64,000 nt of DNA, from assembly GCF_002029255.1 (NCBI RefSeq), contig NZ_MZGT01000001.1, forward strand, positions 1 to 64,000, written 5' to 3'. Positions 50,316-57,865 of this stretch are shown here, one piece after another; the first letter of the stretch is position 1; every line of letters starts with the position of its first letter. A program made the translations under genes and the position numbers. Under the pieces are notes generated by a model. The model did no database searches. It was not told where the DNA came from and saw only the letters and a program-made list of their open reading frames with translations. This stretch comes from Clostridium chromiireducens. GTDB taxonomy: Bacteria > Bacillota > Clostridia > Clostridiales > Clostridiaceae.

Positions 50316-50475
50316 GTCCAACTTTAATACTGTTAGTTGGTGTTCTATTTGAAGAGTAAGTTCTATTAATTAATAAAATTAAGTTATATAGAATTAAACA
50401 AATTAAAACTATAACTAAAAAGTAAATTATTACTGTTAGAATTTTATTTAAAGTATTATTATAACTGTTACCCAT
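50290..50475 (-). CDS. Small single-pass membrane protein, unknown function
   Basis: This is a 61-residue product on the minus strand. One strong hydrophobic helix (about residues 12-36) is followed by a polar tail (NRTYSSNRTPTNSIK). Reading the minus strand, GGAGGG stands eight bases before ATG 50475, a near-ideal ribosome-binding site and the main reason to call it real. Its end overlaps the last 26 bases of cwlD, tail to tail. Its neighbour is a spore cortex gene, so a sporulation role is conceivable but unproven. I recognise no family. Confidence 0.6.
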   Translation of the reverse strand: MGNSYNNTLNKILTVIIYFLVIVLICLILYNLILLINRTYSSNRTPTNSIKVGPISLNINH

Positions 50476-50789
50476 TGATGAACCCTCCTGCAGGATAAAT
50501 TGACTATATTTAAGTATAGTAGCGTCAGAACATAAATATGAAAGTATAGAATAAAAATATTGACCATATTATTAATATATGTGTTATCTATTATTATATA
50601 TTAATTCAAAAATTTACTGTGAGATATTATCACTGAATTGTAAGTACAAATATAAGTTTATTTAGGGTTGTAAATAGAGAGAAATGCTTTTAAACTTATA
50701 TGTAGTAATAAGTTTAAAAATAAGAATAGGATTAATATTAAATAGCAATTCTATTCTTATTGAAAGCAAAGAGTAGAGGAGCTGTATTA
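50476..50789. other. Intergenic region with divergent promoters' space and fumarase leader
   Basis: This 314-base stretch separates the minus-strand small gene from the fumarase genes. It contains a weak candidate promoter for the fumarase unit (TTGACC at 50560-50565 with no good -10) and two tandem perfect hairpins just before the fumarase start, listed separately. No gene is visible. Confidence 0.5.
50688..50761 (+). promoter_or_regulatory. Tandem hairpins in the fumarase leader
   Basis: Hairpin 1 pairs TTTTAAACTTAT (50688-50699) with ATAAGTTTAAAA (50708-50719). Hairpin 2 pairs AATAAGAATAG (50719-50729) with CTATTCTTATT (50751-50761). Both are perfect (12 and 11 bp), share one base at 50719, and end 28 bases before the fumarase start codon. 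No ligand-binding motif is recognised. Confidence 0.55.
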
Positions 50790-51632
50790 ATGAGAGAAAT
50801 TAATGTTGAATTAGTAGCAAGTGCTGTGAGAAATTTATCTATCGAGTCAAATTATTTTTTAGGATCAGACATTAAAGATGCATTGCAAAAGTCTAGAGAA
50901 GAAGAGCCATGGAAATTAGCATCAGAAGTCTTAGATAAGATAATAATTAACTCTGAAATTGCAAGTAATGAACAAATGCCTATGTGTCAAGATACGGGTA
51001 TGGCTTGTGTTTTTGTAGAAATAGGACAAGATGTCCATTTGGTTGGAGGGAGAATAGAGGATGCTATTAATGAAGGGGTACGTAGAGGTTATGAGGAAGG
51101 CTTTTTAAGAAAGTCAGTTGTAGGAGACCCTATTAAAAGAATAAATACTAAGGATAATACACCAGCTGTGATATATTATGATATAGTTGATGGAGATAAA
51201 ATCAAAATAACCCTAGCACCAAAAGGATTTGGATCGGAAAATATGAGTAAAATAGGTATGCTTAAACCTTCAGATGGATTAGAAGGTGTTAAGAAATTTA
51301 TAATAGATACAGTTAAATCTGCAGGTCCTAATCCATGCCCACCAATGGTTGTAGGTGTCGGAATAGGAGGGACTTTTGATAAAGCAGCATATCTTGCTAA
51401 AAAGGCATTGCTTAGGCCTATAAATATTAGAAATAATGATGATTTCTATAAGGAATTGGAAATAGAGTTATTGGAAAAAATAAATGAACTAGGAATCGGT
51501 CCACAAGGTTTCGGAGGAAGAACTACAGCTTTGGGGTTGAATATTGAAACATATCCAACTCATATTGCAGGATTGCCGGTTGCAGTAAATATAAACTGTC
51601 ACGCTACAAGACATAAAGAAGTTATAATATAA
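50790..51632 (+). CDS. Fumarate hydratase (class I), alpha subunit
   Basis: This is the catalytic half of a two-subunit, oxygen-labile [4Fe-4S] hydro-lyase of the class I fumarase/tartrate dehydratase family, interconverting fumarate and malate. The 280-residue product has the cluster-ligand context MPMCQDTGMA, then GSENMSKIGMLKPSDG, and the cysteine-containing PNPCPPMVVGVGIGG. I chose ATG 50790 after AGAGGAG; an in-frame TTG at 50760 lies inside the leader hairpin. The beta subunit follows. L-tartrate dehydratase (TtdA) is the main alternative. Confidence 0.9.
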   Translation: MREINVELVASAVRNLSIESNYFLGSDIKDALQKSREEEPWKLASEVLDKIIINSEIASNEQMPMCQDTGMACVFVEIGQDVHLVGGRIEDAINEGVRRGYEEGFLRKSVVGDPIKRINTKDNTPAVIYYDIVDGDKIKITLAPKGFGSENMSKIGMLKPSDGLEGVKKFIIDTVKSAGPNPCPPMVVGVGIGGTFDKAAYLAKKALLRPINIRNNDDFYKELEIELLEKINELGIGPQGFGGRTTALGLNIETYPTHIAGLPVAVNINCHATRHKEVII

Positions 51633-51799
51633 AATATTAGGATATAATTATTAATGCTAGTATTTTATGTGAAATAGAGAAGTCAATTTATAATTGATTT
51701 ATATGTTATTATTTCAAGCAATTAATACTTGTATATTGGGTTACATATTTAAAGATAAGTGTAAATTTTAAAATTATTACGGCGCTGGAGGAAAGAATA

Positions 51800-52357
51800 A
51801 TGGAAATAAAGTTGAAAACACCTCTTACAGAAGATAAAATACAAAATTTAAAGGCAGGAGACAGTGTGTTACTAAGTGGAGTAATTTATTCCGCGAGAGA
51901 TGCAGCTCATAAAAGATTAATAGATTTGCTTAATGAAGGAAAAGAGCTACCTTTAAGCATAAAAGATGAAACAATATACTATGTTGGACCATCACCAGCA
52001 AAGCCTGGAAAAGTAATAGGATCTGCAGGACCTACTACTAGCTATAGAATGGATGCATATGCACCTACATTAATGGATCTTGGATTAAGAGGTATGATTG
52101 GTAAAGGTGCGCGAAATGATGAAGTAATTGATGCAATAAAAAGAAATAAAGCTATTTATTTTGGTGCTATTGGGGGTGCAGCTGCACTAATAGGAAAAAG
52201 CATTATCAAATCAGAAGTGATAGCATATGAAGATTTAGGTGCTGAAGCTATAAGGAAAATGGAAATTAAAGATATGCCACTAGTTGTCATTATAGATGCT
52301 AATGGAAACAATCTTTATGATATTGGGCAGCAAGAGTATTTAAATTCAGCTAAGTAA
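51800..52357 (+). CDS. Fumarate hydratase (class I), beta subunit
   Basis: This is the smaller subunit of the class I hydro-lyase, 185 residues, equivalent to the C-terminal domain of single-chain fumarase A. Family motifs are YSARDAAHKR, GPTTSYRMDAYAPTLMDLG and MIGKGARNDEV. TGGAGGAAAG precedes ATG 51800. A 167-base spacer separates it from the alpha gene, longer than usual for subunits needed in equal amounts, but I see no terminator or convincing promoter in it. Confidence 0.9.
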   Translation: MEIKLKTPLTEDKIQNLKAGDSVLLSGVIYSARDAAHKRLIDLLNEGKELPLSIKDETIYYVGPSPAKPGKVIGSAGPTTSYRMDAYAPTLMDLGLRGMIGKGARNDEVIDAIKRNKAIYFGAIGGAAALIGKSIIKSEVIAYEDLGAEAIRKMEIKDMPLVVIIDANGNNLYDIGQQEYLNSAK

Positions 52358-52399
52358 GGGAAGTTAGTGTAAAGCCATATTAAGAAAAAGGAGAAACAT

Positions 52400-53176
52400 A
52401 TGGATAGAATCAAGTTGCTAGGAAAAGAGAAAAGTAAGAGAATGCTATTAATTATTTTAGTGCTAATTGCCCTAGGGGTAATATCTTATCAGTTATTAGA
52501 AAATAGAAGAAATAGAAGCATCCAAGGTAATGATGAAAGGCAAGAAGAGGCAATCAGCCCTCAAAGTAAAGAAGAATCAAGCAATAGTGGAAGTGAGGAA
52601 AAATTAAACAAAACTATTGAAAAAGATGCTGAAATAATTGATAGTTCTAGTAGTAAGAACCAATTGAATAAGGAGAAGGAATATTCATCCAAAGAAAATG
52701 AATTATATAATGAAGCTTATAAGTTATTTTTTTCTCATGAATATTCTAAAGCAATTAGTAAAGCGAATGATCTTGTAAGTGAGTTTCCTGGCAATGCCAT
52801 GGGATATAATATAAGAGGAATTTCAAAAGCTTATAATGGTGATTATGATGGTGGCATGAATGATATAGATAAGTCTCTTAATATAAATAGTAACTATGGC
52901 TATGCACGATTTAATAAAGCACTCGTATATGAGGTATATGGAAATATGGATAAAGCATTAGAGTGGTATAATAAAGCATTAGAAATTGAAGAGTATGTAT
53001 GGAGTTATTATGGGATAGCATCTATCTATGGAAGAAGAGGGGATGTTAAGAATACAATGATATACTTAAATAAAGCAATAAAGTTGGATTCGGGTGTTAA
53101 GGAAGTAGCAAAGAATGAAGAGGATTTTAATCCGGTCAAAAATTCAAAGGAATTTCAAAATGCAGTATATAATTGA
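52400..53176 (+). CDS. Membrane-anchored TPR protein
   Basis: This 258-residue protein has a positively charged N terminus, one transmembrane helix (about residues 14-33), a low-complexity Ser/Glu/Lys linker to about residue 95, and three to four tetratricopeptide repeats (for example FNKALVYEVYGNMDKALEWY). The topology would place the TPR domain outside the membrane. Function is unknown; TPRs mediate protein contacts. It lies 66 bases before a response regulator and may belong to the same unit. A second, larger TPR membrane protein occurs at 60.9 kb. Confidence 0.8.
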   Translation: MDRIKLLGKEKSKRMLLIILVLIALGVISYQLLENRRNRSIQGNDERQEEAISPQSKEESSNSGSEEKLNKTIEKDAEIIDSSSSKNQLNKEKEYSSKENELYNEAYKLFFSHEYSKAISKANDLVSEFPGNAMGYNIRGISKAYNGDYDGGMNDIDKSLNINSNYGYARFNKALVYEVYGNMDKALEWYNKALEIEEYVWSYYGIASIYGRRGDVKNTMIYLNKAIKLDSGVKEVAKNEEDFNPVKNSKEFQNAVYN

Positions 53177-53242
53177 TCAAATTTATAGGTTCAACAGGGA
53201 TTAGTAATATACTTTATAAAAGTGGCTTTAGGAGGAATTAAC

Positions 53243-53935
53243 ATGTTTAACGTATTAGTAGTTGACGATGAAAAGGAAATACGAGATGCAATTGAAATAT
53301 ATTTAAGAGGCGAAAACTTAAAAGTGTTTAAAGCTGAAGATGGTCTAGAAGCTTTGGATATTCTTGAAGATGAGAAGATACATTTAATAATATTAGATAT
53401 AATGATGCCTAGGCTTGATGGAATACGTACCTGCTTGAAAATAAGGGAAAAACTAAATTTACCTATAATAATGCTATCTGCAAAGGGTGAGGATTCAGAT
53501 AAGATATTAGGATTAAATGTAGGTGCAGATGATTATATAACTAAGCCGTTTAATCATCTAGAGCTTGTGGCAAGAGTTAAATCACAACTTAGACGATATG
53601 AAAAGCCATTAAGCGTTGAAGAGGGAAAGGATATAATTAAGGTTAAGGATTTAGTTATAGACACTATTGCTAAAAAAATTACATTAAGGGGAGAAGAGGT
53701 TAAAGTAACAGCTACAGAATACAAGATACTTCACCTATTGGCATCAAACTTAGGAAAAGTATTTTCTATAAAAGAAATATATGAAAATGTATGGGAAGAA
53801 ATATTTTATAAAAGCGAAAATACAGTTACGGTCCACATTAGAAGAATAAGAGAGAAGATTGAGATTAACACAAAAGAGCCTGAATATATTAAGGTGGTGT
53901 GGGGAATTGGATATAAGATTGAGAAGGAAGATTAA
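53243..53935 (+). CDS. Two-component response regulator, OmpR/PhoB family
   Basis: The 230-residue regulator has a receiver domain with acidic pocket Asp8-Asp9, phosphoacceptor Asp52 (LILDIMMPRLDG), and the conserved Lys in DYITKPF near residue 102. A winged-helix DNA-binding domain follows (VTATEYKILHLLASNLGKVF, VHIRRIREKIE). ATG 53243 follows AGGAGGA; the seven-codon in-frame extension contains the ribosome-binding site. The kinase gene overlaps its 3' end, so they form a cognate pair. Target genes are unknown. Confidence 0.93.
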   Translation: MFNVLVVDDEKEIRDAIEIYLRGENLKVFKAEDGLEALDILEDEKIHLIILDIMMPRLDGIRTCLKIREKLNLPIIMLSAKGEDSDKILGLNVGADDYITKPFNHLELVARVKSQLRRYEKPLSVEEGKDIIKVKDLVIDTIAKKITLRGEEVKVTATEYKILHLLASNLGKVFSIKEIYENVWEEIFYKSENTVTVHIRRIREKIEINTKEPEYIKVVWGIGYKIEKED

Positions 53936-55262
53936 AGTATATTTTAGCAGTATTTACTTAATAGATATATTGATTATAGCGCTAATAACATTAATTCTAT
54001 TTTCAATTTTAGGAGATTATATACAGATAAATAAGGCACAACACGATTTAGCTGCAGACAAAATTAGAAGTAATGCATTGGGGTTAAGCGCATTGTTCTG
54101 TATATATATGGGGTTCATCGCAAAGGCTTTTCTTATAGTTAAAAAGAATCCTAAATCGCCCAAAATTCAATCTAATTTCATAAACAATATGATCTTTGTA
54201 ATGAAAAAAGGATTGCAATATAAGGAAACAAGGAATACCTTATTAATATCCGTATCTTTAGCAATGATACTACTAATCGTATATTTATATTTTTTAGCCA
54301 CTGGTGGATACGAAAACAATATATTTGTTAGATTCTTTCAGACGTATCCCTTTAAAGGTAGTATATTTGTTATTATTATACTATTTCTTACAATGATGTA
54401 TGCACTAAAAAAGACTTTAGATATTATTGTGGTAAATGATGCGCTGAGGAAAGTTTGTGAAGGGAATTTACAAGAGGATATTAAACTAGATGGTTCGCCT
54501 GCTATAAAAGAGTTAGCAGAAAATATCAATTTGTTAAAAGCTGGGTATAAGGAAATTTTAGAAAATGGTGTTCATAATGAGAAGTTAAAGACTGAATTAA
54601 TATCTAATGTATCCCATGATTTAAAAACCCCATTAACTTCGATAATTAATTATGTAAACATACTAAAGAGTAGCGATATAACAGAAGAAGAAAGAGCAGA
54701 ATATTTATTAATCTTAGAAAAAAAATCTTTAAAATTAAAGGCTTTAATTGAGGATCTATTTGAAATGTCAAAGATTAATAGTGGGAAGATTAAATTAAAC
54801 AGAGAACTAATAGATATTTTATCTTTAATATATCAGGGAGTAGGGGAATATAGCACTTTATATGAAGAAAAAAACATATCTTTTAAAGTGACAAGTGAAG
54901 AAGATGCAGTATACATGGAACTTGATGGTAAGATGATGTCTAGAGCGATAGAAAATATAATAATCAATGCTTTGAAATATTCTCTAAATAATACTAGAGT
55001 ATATATAGACATTAAATCAGAAAATGATTATATTATAATTGGCGTAAAAAATATATCAAATTATGAAATGGACTTTAATGAAGATGAAATGTTTGAACGT
55101 TTTGCAAGAGGTGATAAATCCAGAAACTCAAAAATTGAAGGTTCAGGATTAGGTCTTGCCATAACTAAGAGTATAGTTGAACTTCATGGTGGAGAAGTTA
55201 AGATAAAAAAAGAAGGAGATATGTTTAAAATTTATCTAATACTTCCTTTAAGTAAGGGATAG
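53907..55262 (+). CDS. Membrane sensor histidine kinase
   Basis: This is the partner kinase of the preceding regulator, about 451 residues. Four hydrophobic helices occupy roughly residues 10-175 with no sizeable extracellular domain, suggesting a membrane-embedded signal. The H box (SNVSHDLKTPLTS) has its His near residue 236, and N box (ENIIINALKYS), F box (MFERFARGD) and G2 (GSGLGL) are clear. The usual DxGxG G1 motif is replaced by VKNIS. The start is uncertain: TTG 53907 has GGTGG nine bases upstream and overlaps the regulator; TTG 53919 is the alternative. Confidence 0.88.
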   Translation: MDIRLRRKIKVYFSSIYLIDILIIALITLILFSILGDYIQINKAQHDLAADKIRSNALGLSALFCIYMGFIAKAFLIVKKNPKSPKIQSNFINNMIFVMKKGLQYKETRNTLLISVSLAMILLIVYLYFLATGGYENNIFVRFFQTYPFKGSIFVIIILFLTMMYALKKTLDIIVVNDALRKVCEGNLQEDIKLDGSPAIKELAENINLLKAGYKEILENGVHNEKLKTELISNVSHDLKTPLTSIINYVNILKSSDITEEERAEYLLILEKKSLKLKALIEDLFEMSKINSGKIKLNRELIDILSLIYQGVGEYSTLYEEKNISFKVTSEEDAVYMELDGKMMSRAIENIIINALKYSLNNTRVYIDIKSENDYIIIGVKNISNYEMDFNEDEMFERFARGDKSRNSKIEGSGLGLAITKSIVELHGGEVKIKKEGDMFKIYLILPLSKG

Positions 55263-55291
55263 TAGATATTAATAAACAAAATATATCAATT

Positions 55292-55333
55292 AAGTAGTTA
55301 ATCTATGTAAAATTAAAGATTAACTACTTTTTT
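55292..55333 (+). terminator. Terminator after the histidine kinase
   Basis: A perfect 13-bp stem (55292-55304 with 55317-55329) is followed by a run of six T's, 30 bases after the kinase stop codon. Confidence 0.9.
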
Positions 55334-55387
55334 CATACATATCTATAAATTTTAGCGTTTTACAAATATTATATCAACAATTATAAT

Positions 55388-55444
55388 ATACAATATGTTG
55401 TATATAAGATATGAATTATATATAAAAAACACAATATGTGGTGG
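55388..55444 (+). promoter_or_regulatory. Tandem NrdR-like boxes upstream of ribonucleotide reductase
   Basis: ATACAATATGTTGTAT (55388-55403) and ACACAATATGTGGTGG (55429-55444) each match the NrdR consensus acaCwAtATcTwGtgt at about 13 of 16 positions. They are 41 bases apart, about four helical turns, as expected for cooperative NrdR repressor binding. The second box overlaps the ribosome-binding site region of the reductase gene. Confidence 0.72.
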
Positions 55445-55458
55445 AGGAAGATTAGAAG

Positions 55459-57690
55459 ATGTCAACTATAAATCAACTATGCAAGGATGCAATTTCTGAA
55501 ATTAAAGATAAAGAAGGAGTTTATACTGAGGAAAAATTATTAGCTGCATTAGATCATATTATTAGAGATGGAATGAACAGTAGTGATATAAGGAAATCAT
55601 TAATTCAAGTTTCATTAGAATTAACTACAGATATGGAGCCGAATTGGCAATATGTAGCGGCTAAGGTATATACATATGAATTGTATAATAAGATAAGGTC
55701 TATTAGAAACTTAGATAAAGAAGCAGATTTATACAAAAATTATTATGAATTTATAAAAGATTTAACTAGTAGAGGTCTGTATGGAGAATATATTCTTGAG
55801 AATTATTCAAAAGAGGATATTTTAGAGTTAGAGAAGGAGATAAAAGGGGAACGGGACTTTTTATTTAATTATAGTGGAATAAATCTTTTATCAAAGAGAT
55901 ATTTAGTTCAGGATTATAATAGGGATGCTATTGAACTTCCTCAACAAATGTTTATGGGAATAGCTATGCATCTTGCTATTCCTGAAAAGAAAGAGAATAG
56001 GGTATATTGGGCAAAGAGATTTTATGATGTGTTAAGTTCTTTAAAGGCAACCATGGCGACACCAACAATGTCTAATGCAAGAAAACCATTTTATCAGTTA
56101 AGTTCATGTTTTGTAGATTCTGTAGAAGATAGCTTAGAAGGAATTTATAAATCACTTGATAATTTTGCTAAGGTATCGAAATTTGGTGGAGGTATGGGAA
56201 TCTATATGGGAAAAATCAGAGCATTAGGTTCTCCTATTAGAGGATTTAAAGGAGCGTCAGGAGGAATAATTCCTTGGGTCAAATTATTTAATGATACAGC
56301 TATAGCTGTGGATCAATTAGGTGTTAGAAATGGATCTGTTGCTATATGGCTTGATGCATGGCATAAGGATATTCCTGAATTTCTTCAAATAAGAACTAAT
56401 AATGGAGATGATAGAAAGAAGGCTCATGATGTATTCCCAGGTCTTTGTTATCCGGATTTATTTTGGAGGCTTGCTGAAAATGACATAGATGCTGATTGGT
56501 ATATGATGTGTCCATATGAAATTAAATCTATTAAAGGATACGCTTTAGAAGATTTTTATGGTGAAGAATGGGAAGAAAAATATTATGAATGTGTTAATGA
56601 TGAGAGAATAGAAAAACGAATAATGTCTGTAAAGGACTTGGTTAGATTAATTATTAAGAGTGCAGCTGAAACAGGAGCACCATTTGCATTTTATAGAGAT
56701 ACTGCAAATAAAATGAATCCAAATAAGCATAAAGGGATGATATATTCCTCAAATTTATGTACGGAAATAATGCAGAATATGAGTCCAATGACAATGCAAA
56801 AGAGCCAGATATTAAAGGAAGACGATTGTTATACAGTAGTAGAAAAGATAGTACCAGGAGATTTCGTTGTATGTAATCTATCATCAGTAGTCCTTGGTAA
56901 TGTAGATGTTCTAAATGATGAAGAAATGGAGTATGTAATAGAGACTCAAGTTAGAGCTATGGATAATGTTATAGATCTAAATTATTACTCTGTCCCATTT
57001 GCTGAGATTACAAATAAAAAATATAGAGCGGTAGGGCTTGGTACAAGTGGATATCATCATATGCTTGCTAACAATAAGATTCATTGGACAGAAGAGGAAC
57101 ATAAAAGTTTTACAGATGCAGTCTATGAAAAAATAAACTATTTTGCCATAAAAGCAAGTATGGAAATATCAAAAGAAAAGGGAGCTTATGAATTATTTAC
57201 AGGATCTGATTGGGATAATGGTAATTATTTTGAATTGAGAAAATATAATGATATAAGATGGAATGAGTTAAGAGTTCAGGTTAATGAATTTGGAATGAGG
57301 AATGGATACTTAATCGCTATAGCACCAAATGGATCAACAGCAACTATTGCAGGAACGTCGGAAGGAATTGATCCTATTATGGCTAGATTTTATTTAGAAG
57401 AGAAAAAAGGTAGTATAATTCCGAAGACAGCACCAAATCTTTCAGAAGAAAATTACTGGTATTATAATTCTGCTTACAATATAGAGCAAACATGGTCAGT
57501 AAAAATGAATGGTATACGCCAAAGACATATAGATCAAGGTCAATCATTTAATCTTTACATAACAAATAATTATACTATGAGGCAGATAATGAACTTATAT
57601 ATACAGGCTTGCAAGAGTGGGGTTAAATCTATTTATTATGTTAGATCAAAATCACTAGAAGTAACTGAATGTGAAACATGTTCAGCTTAA
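55459..57690 (+). CDS. Class I ribonucleoside-diphosphate reductase, alpha (catalytic) subunit
   Basis: This subunit reduces ribonucleoside diphosphates to deoxynucleotides with a beta-subunit radical. The 743-residue protein has the redox cysteines Cys217 and Cys472, thiyl Cys434 with Asn432 and Glu436 (SNLCTEI), the radical-transfer pair Tyr726-Tyr727, and the C-terminal CETC shuttle (738-741). The first ~100 residues look like an ATP cone lacking the usual opening VxKRDG strand, so allosteric activity control may be altered. It resembles NrdA and eukaryotic R1 more than NrdE. GGTGGAGGA precedes ATG 55459. Confidence 0.93.
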   Translation: MSTINQLCKDAISEIKDKEGVYTEEKLLAALDHIIRDGMNSSDIRKSLIQVSLELTTDMEPNWQYVAAKVYTYELYNKIRSIRNLDKEADLYKNYYEFIKDLTSRGLYGEYILENYSKEDILELEKEIKGERDFLFNYSGINLLSKRYLVQDYNRDAIELPQQMFMGIAMHLAIPEKKENRVYWAKRFYDVLSSLKATMATPTMSNARKPFYQLSSCFVDSVEDSLEGIYKSLDNFAKVSKFGGGMGIYMGKIRALGSPIRGFKGASGGIIPWVKLFNDTAIAVDQLGVRNGSVAIWLDAWHKDIPEFLQIRTNNGDDRKKAHDVFPGLCYPDLFWRLAENDIDADWYMMCPYEIKSIKGYALEDFYGEEWEEKYYECVNDERIEKRIMSVKDLVRLIIKSAAETGAPFAFYRDTANKMNPNKHKGMIYSSNLCTEIMQNMSPMTMQKSQILKEDDCYTVVEKIVPGDFVVCNLSSVVLGNVDVLNDEEMEYVIETQVRAMDNVIDLNYYSVPFAEITNKKYRAVGLGTSGYHHMLANNKIHWTEEEHKSFTDAVYEKINYFAIKASMEISKEKGAYELFTGSDWDNGNYFELRKYNDIRWNELRVQVNEFGMRNGYLIAIAPNGSTATIAGTSEGIDPIMARFYLEEKKGSIIPKTAPNLSEENYWYYNSAYNIEQTWSVKMNGIRQRHIDQGQSFNLYITNNYTMRQIMNLYIQACKSGVKSIYYVRSKSLEVTECETCSA

Positions 57691-57699
57691 CTTCTTTAA

Positions 57700-57825
57700 A
57701 AAATGATTTGGTGTGAATCGCTTACTCAGCGAGTGAATTGCGAGTCGAGTTTCCTTTAGGGCGCTCCAAATCGTGTATTTGGCCGGCGGAACTTATGCAA
57801 GGCGAAAGTAGATAAATAAGAGTCA
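57700..57825 (+). ncRNA. Unidentified structured RNA element between the reductase genes
   Basis: The 176-base gap between the two reductase genes contains a block that is 50% G+C (57711-57810), far above the surrounding DNA. It can fold as GATTTGG (57705-57711) with CCAAATC (57766-57772), or alternatively CCAAAT (57766-57771) with ATTTGG (57777-57782); the two are mutually exclusive. Inside lies a CGC-TTACTC-AGC-GAGTGA-ATT-GCG hairpin, and CTTAT/ATAAG closes a 3' domain. No riboswitch, T-box or tRNA family is recognised, and no open reading frame explains it. Confidence 0.6.
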
Positions 57826-57865
57826 ATTTTTTAAATATGATACAAGAACAGGAGAATTAACCAGT

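Noticed and set aside
50760-50789. Longer N terminus for the fumarase alpha subunit from TTG 50760
   Set aside because: The TTG lies in the right arm of a perfect hairpin and has no ribosome-binding site; ATG 50790 has AGAGGAG.
57720-57780. tRNA or known riboswitch in the reductase intergenic region
   Set aside because: No cloverleaf with a TTCGA/TTCAA T-loop and no T-box, c-di-GMP, cobalamin, TPP, SAM, glycine or purine core motif could be found, so it is left as unidentified.
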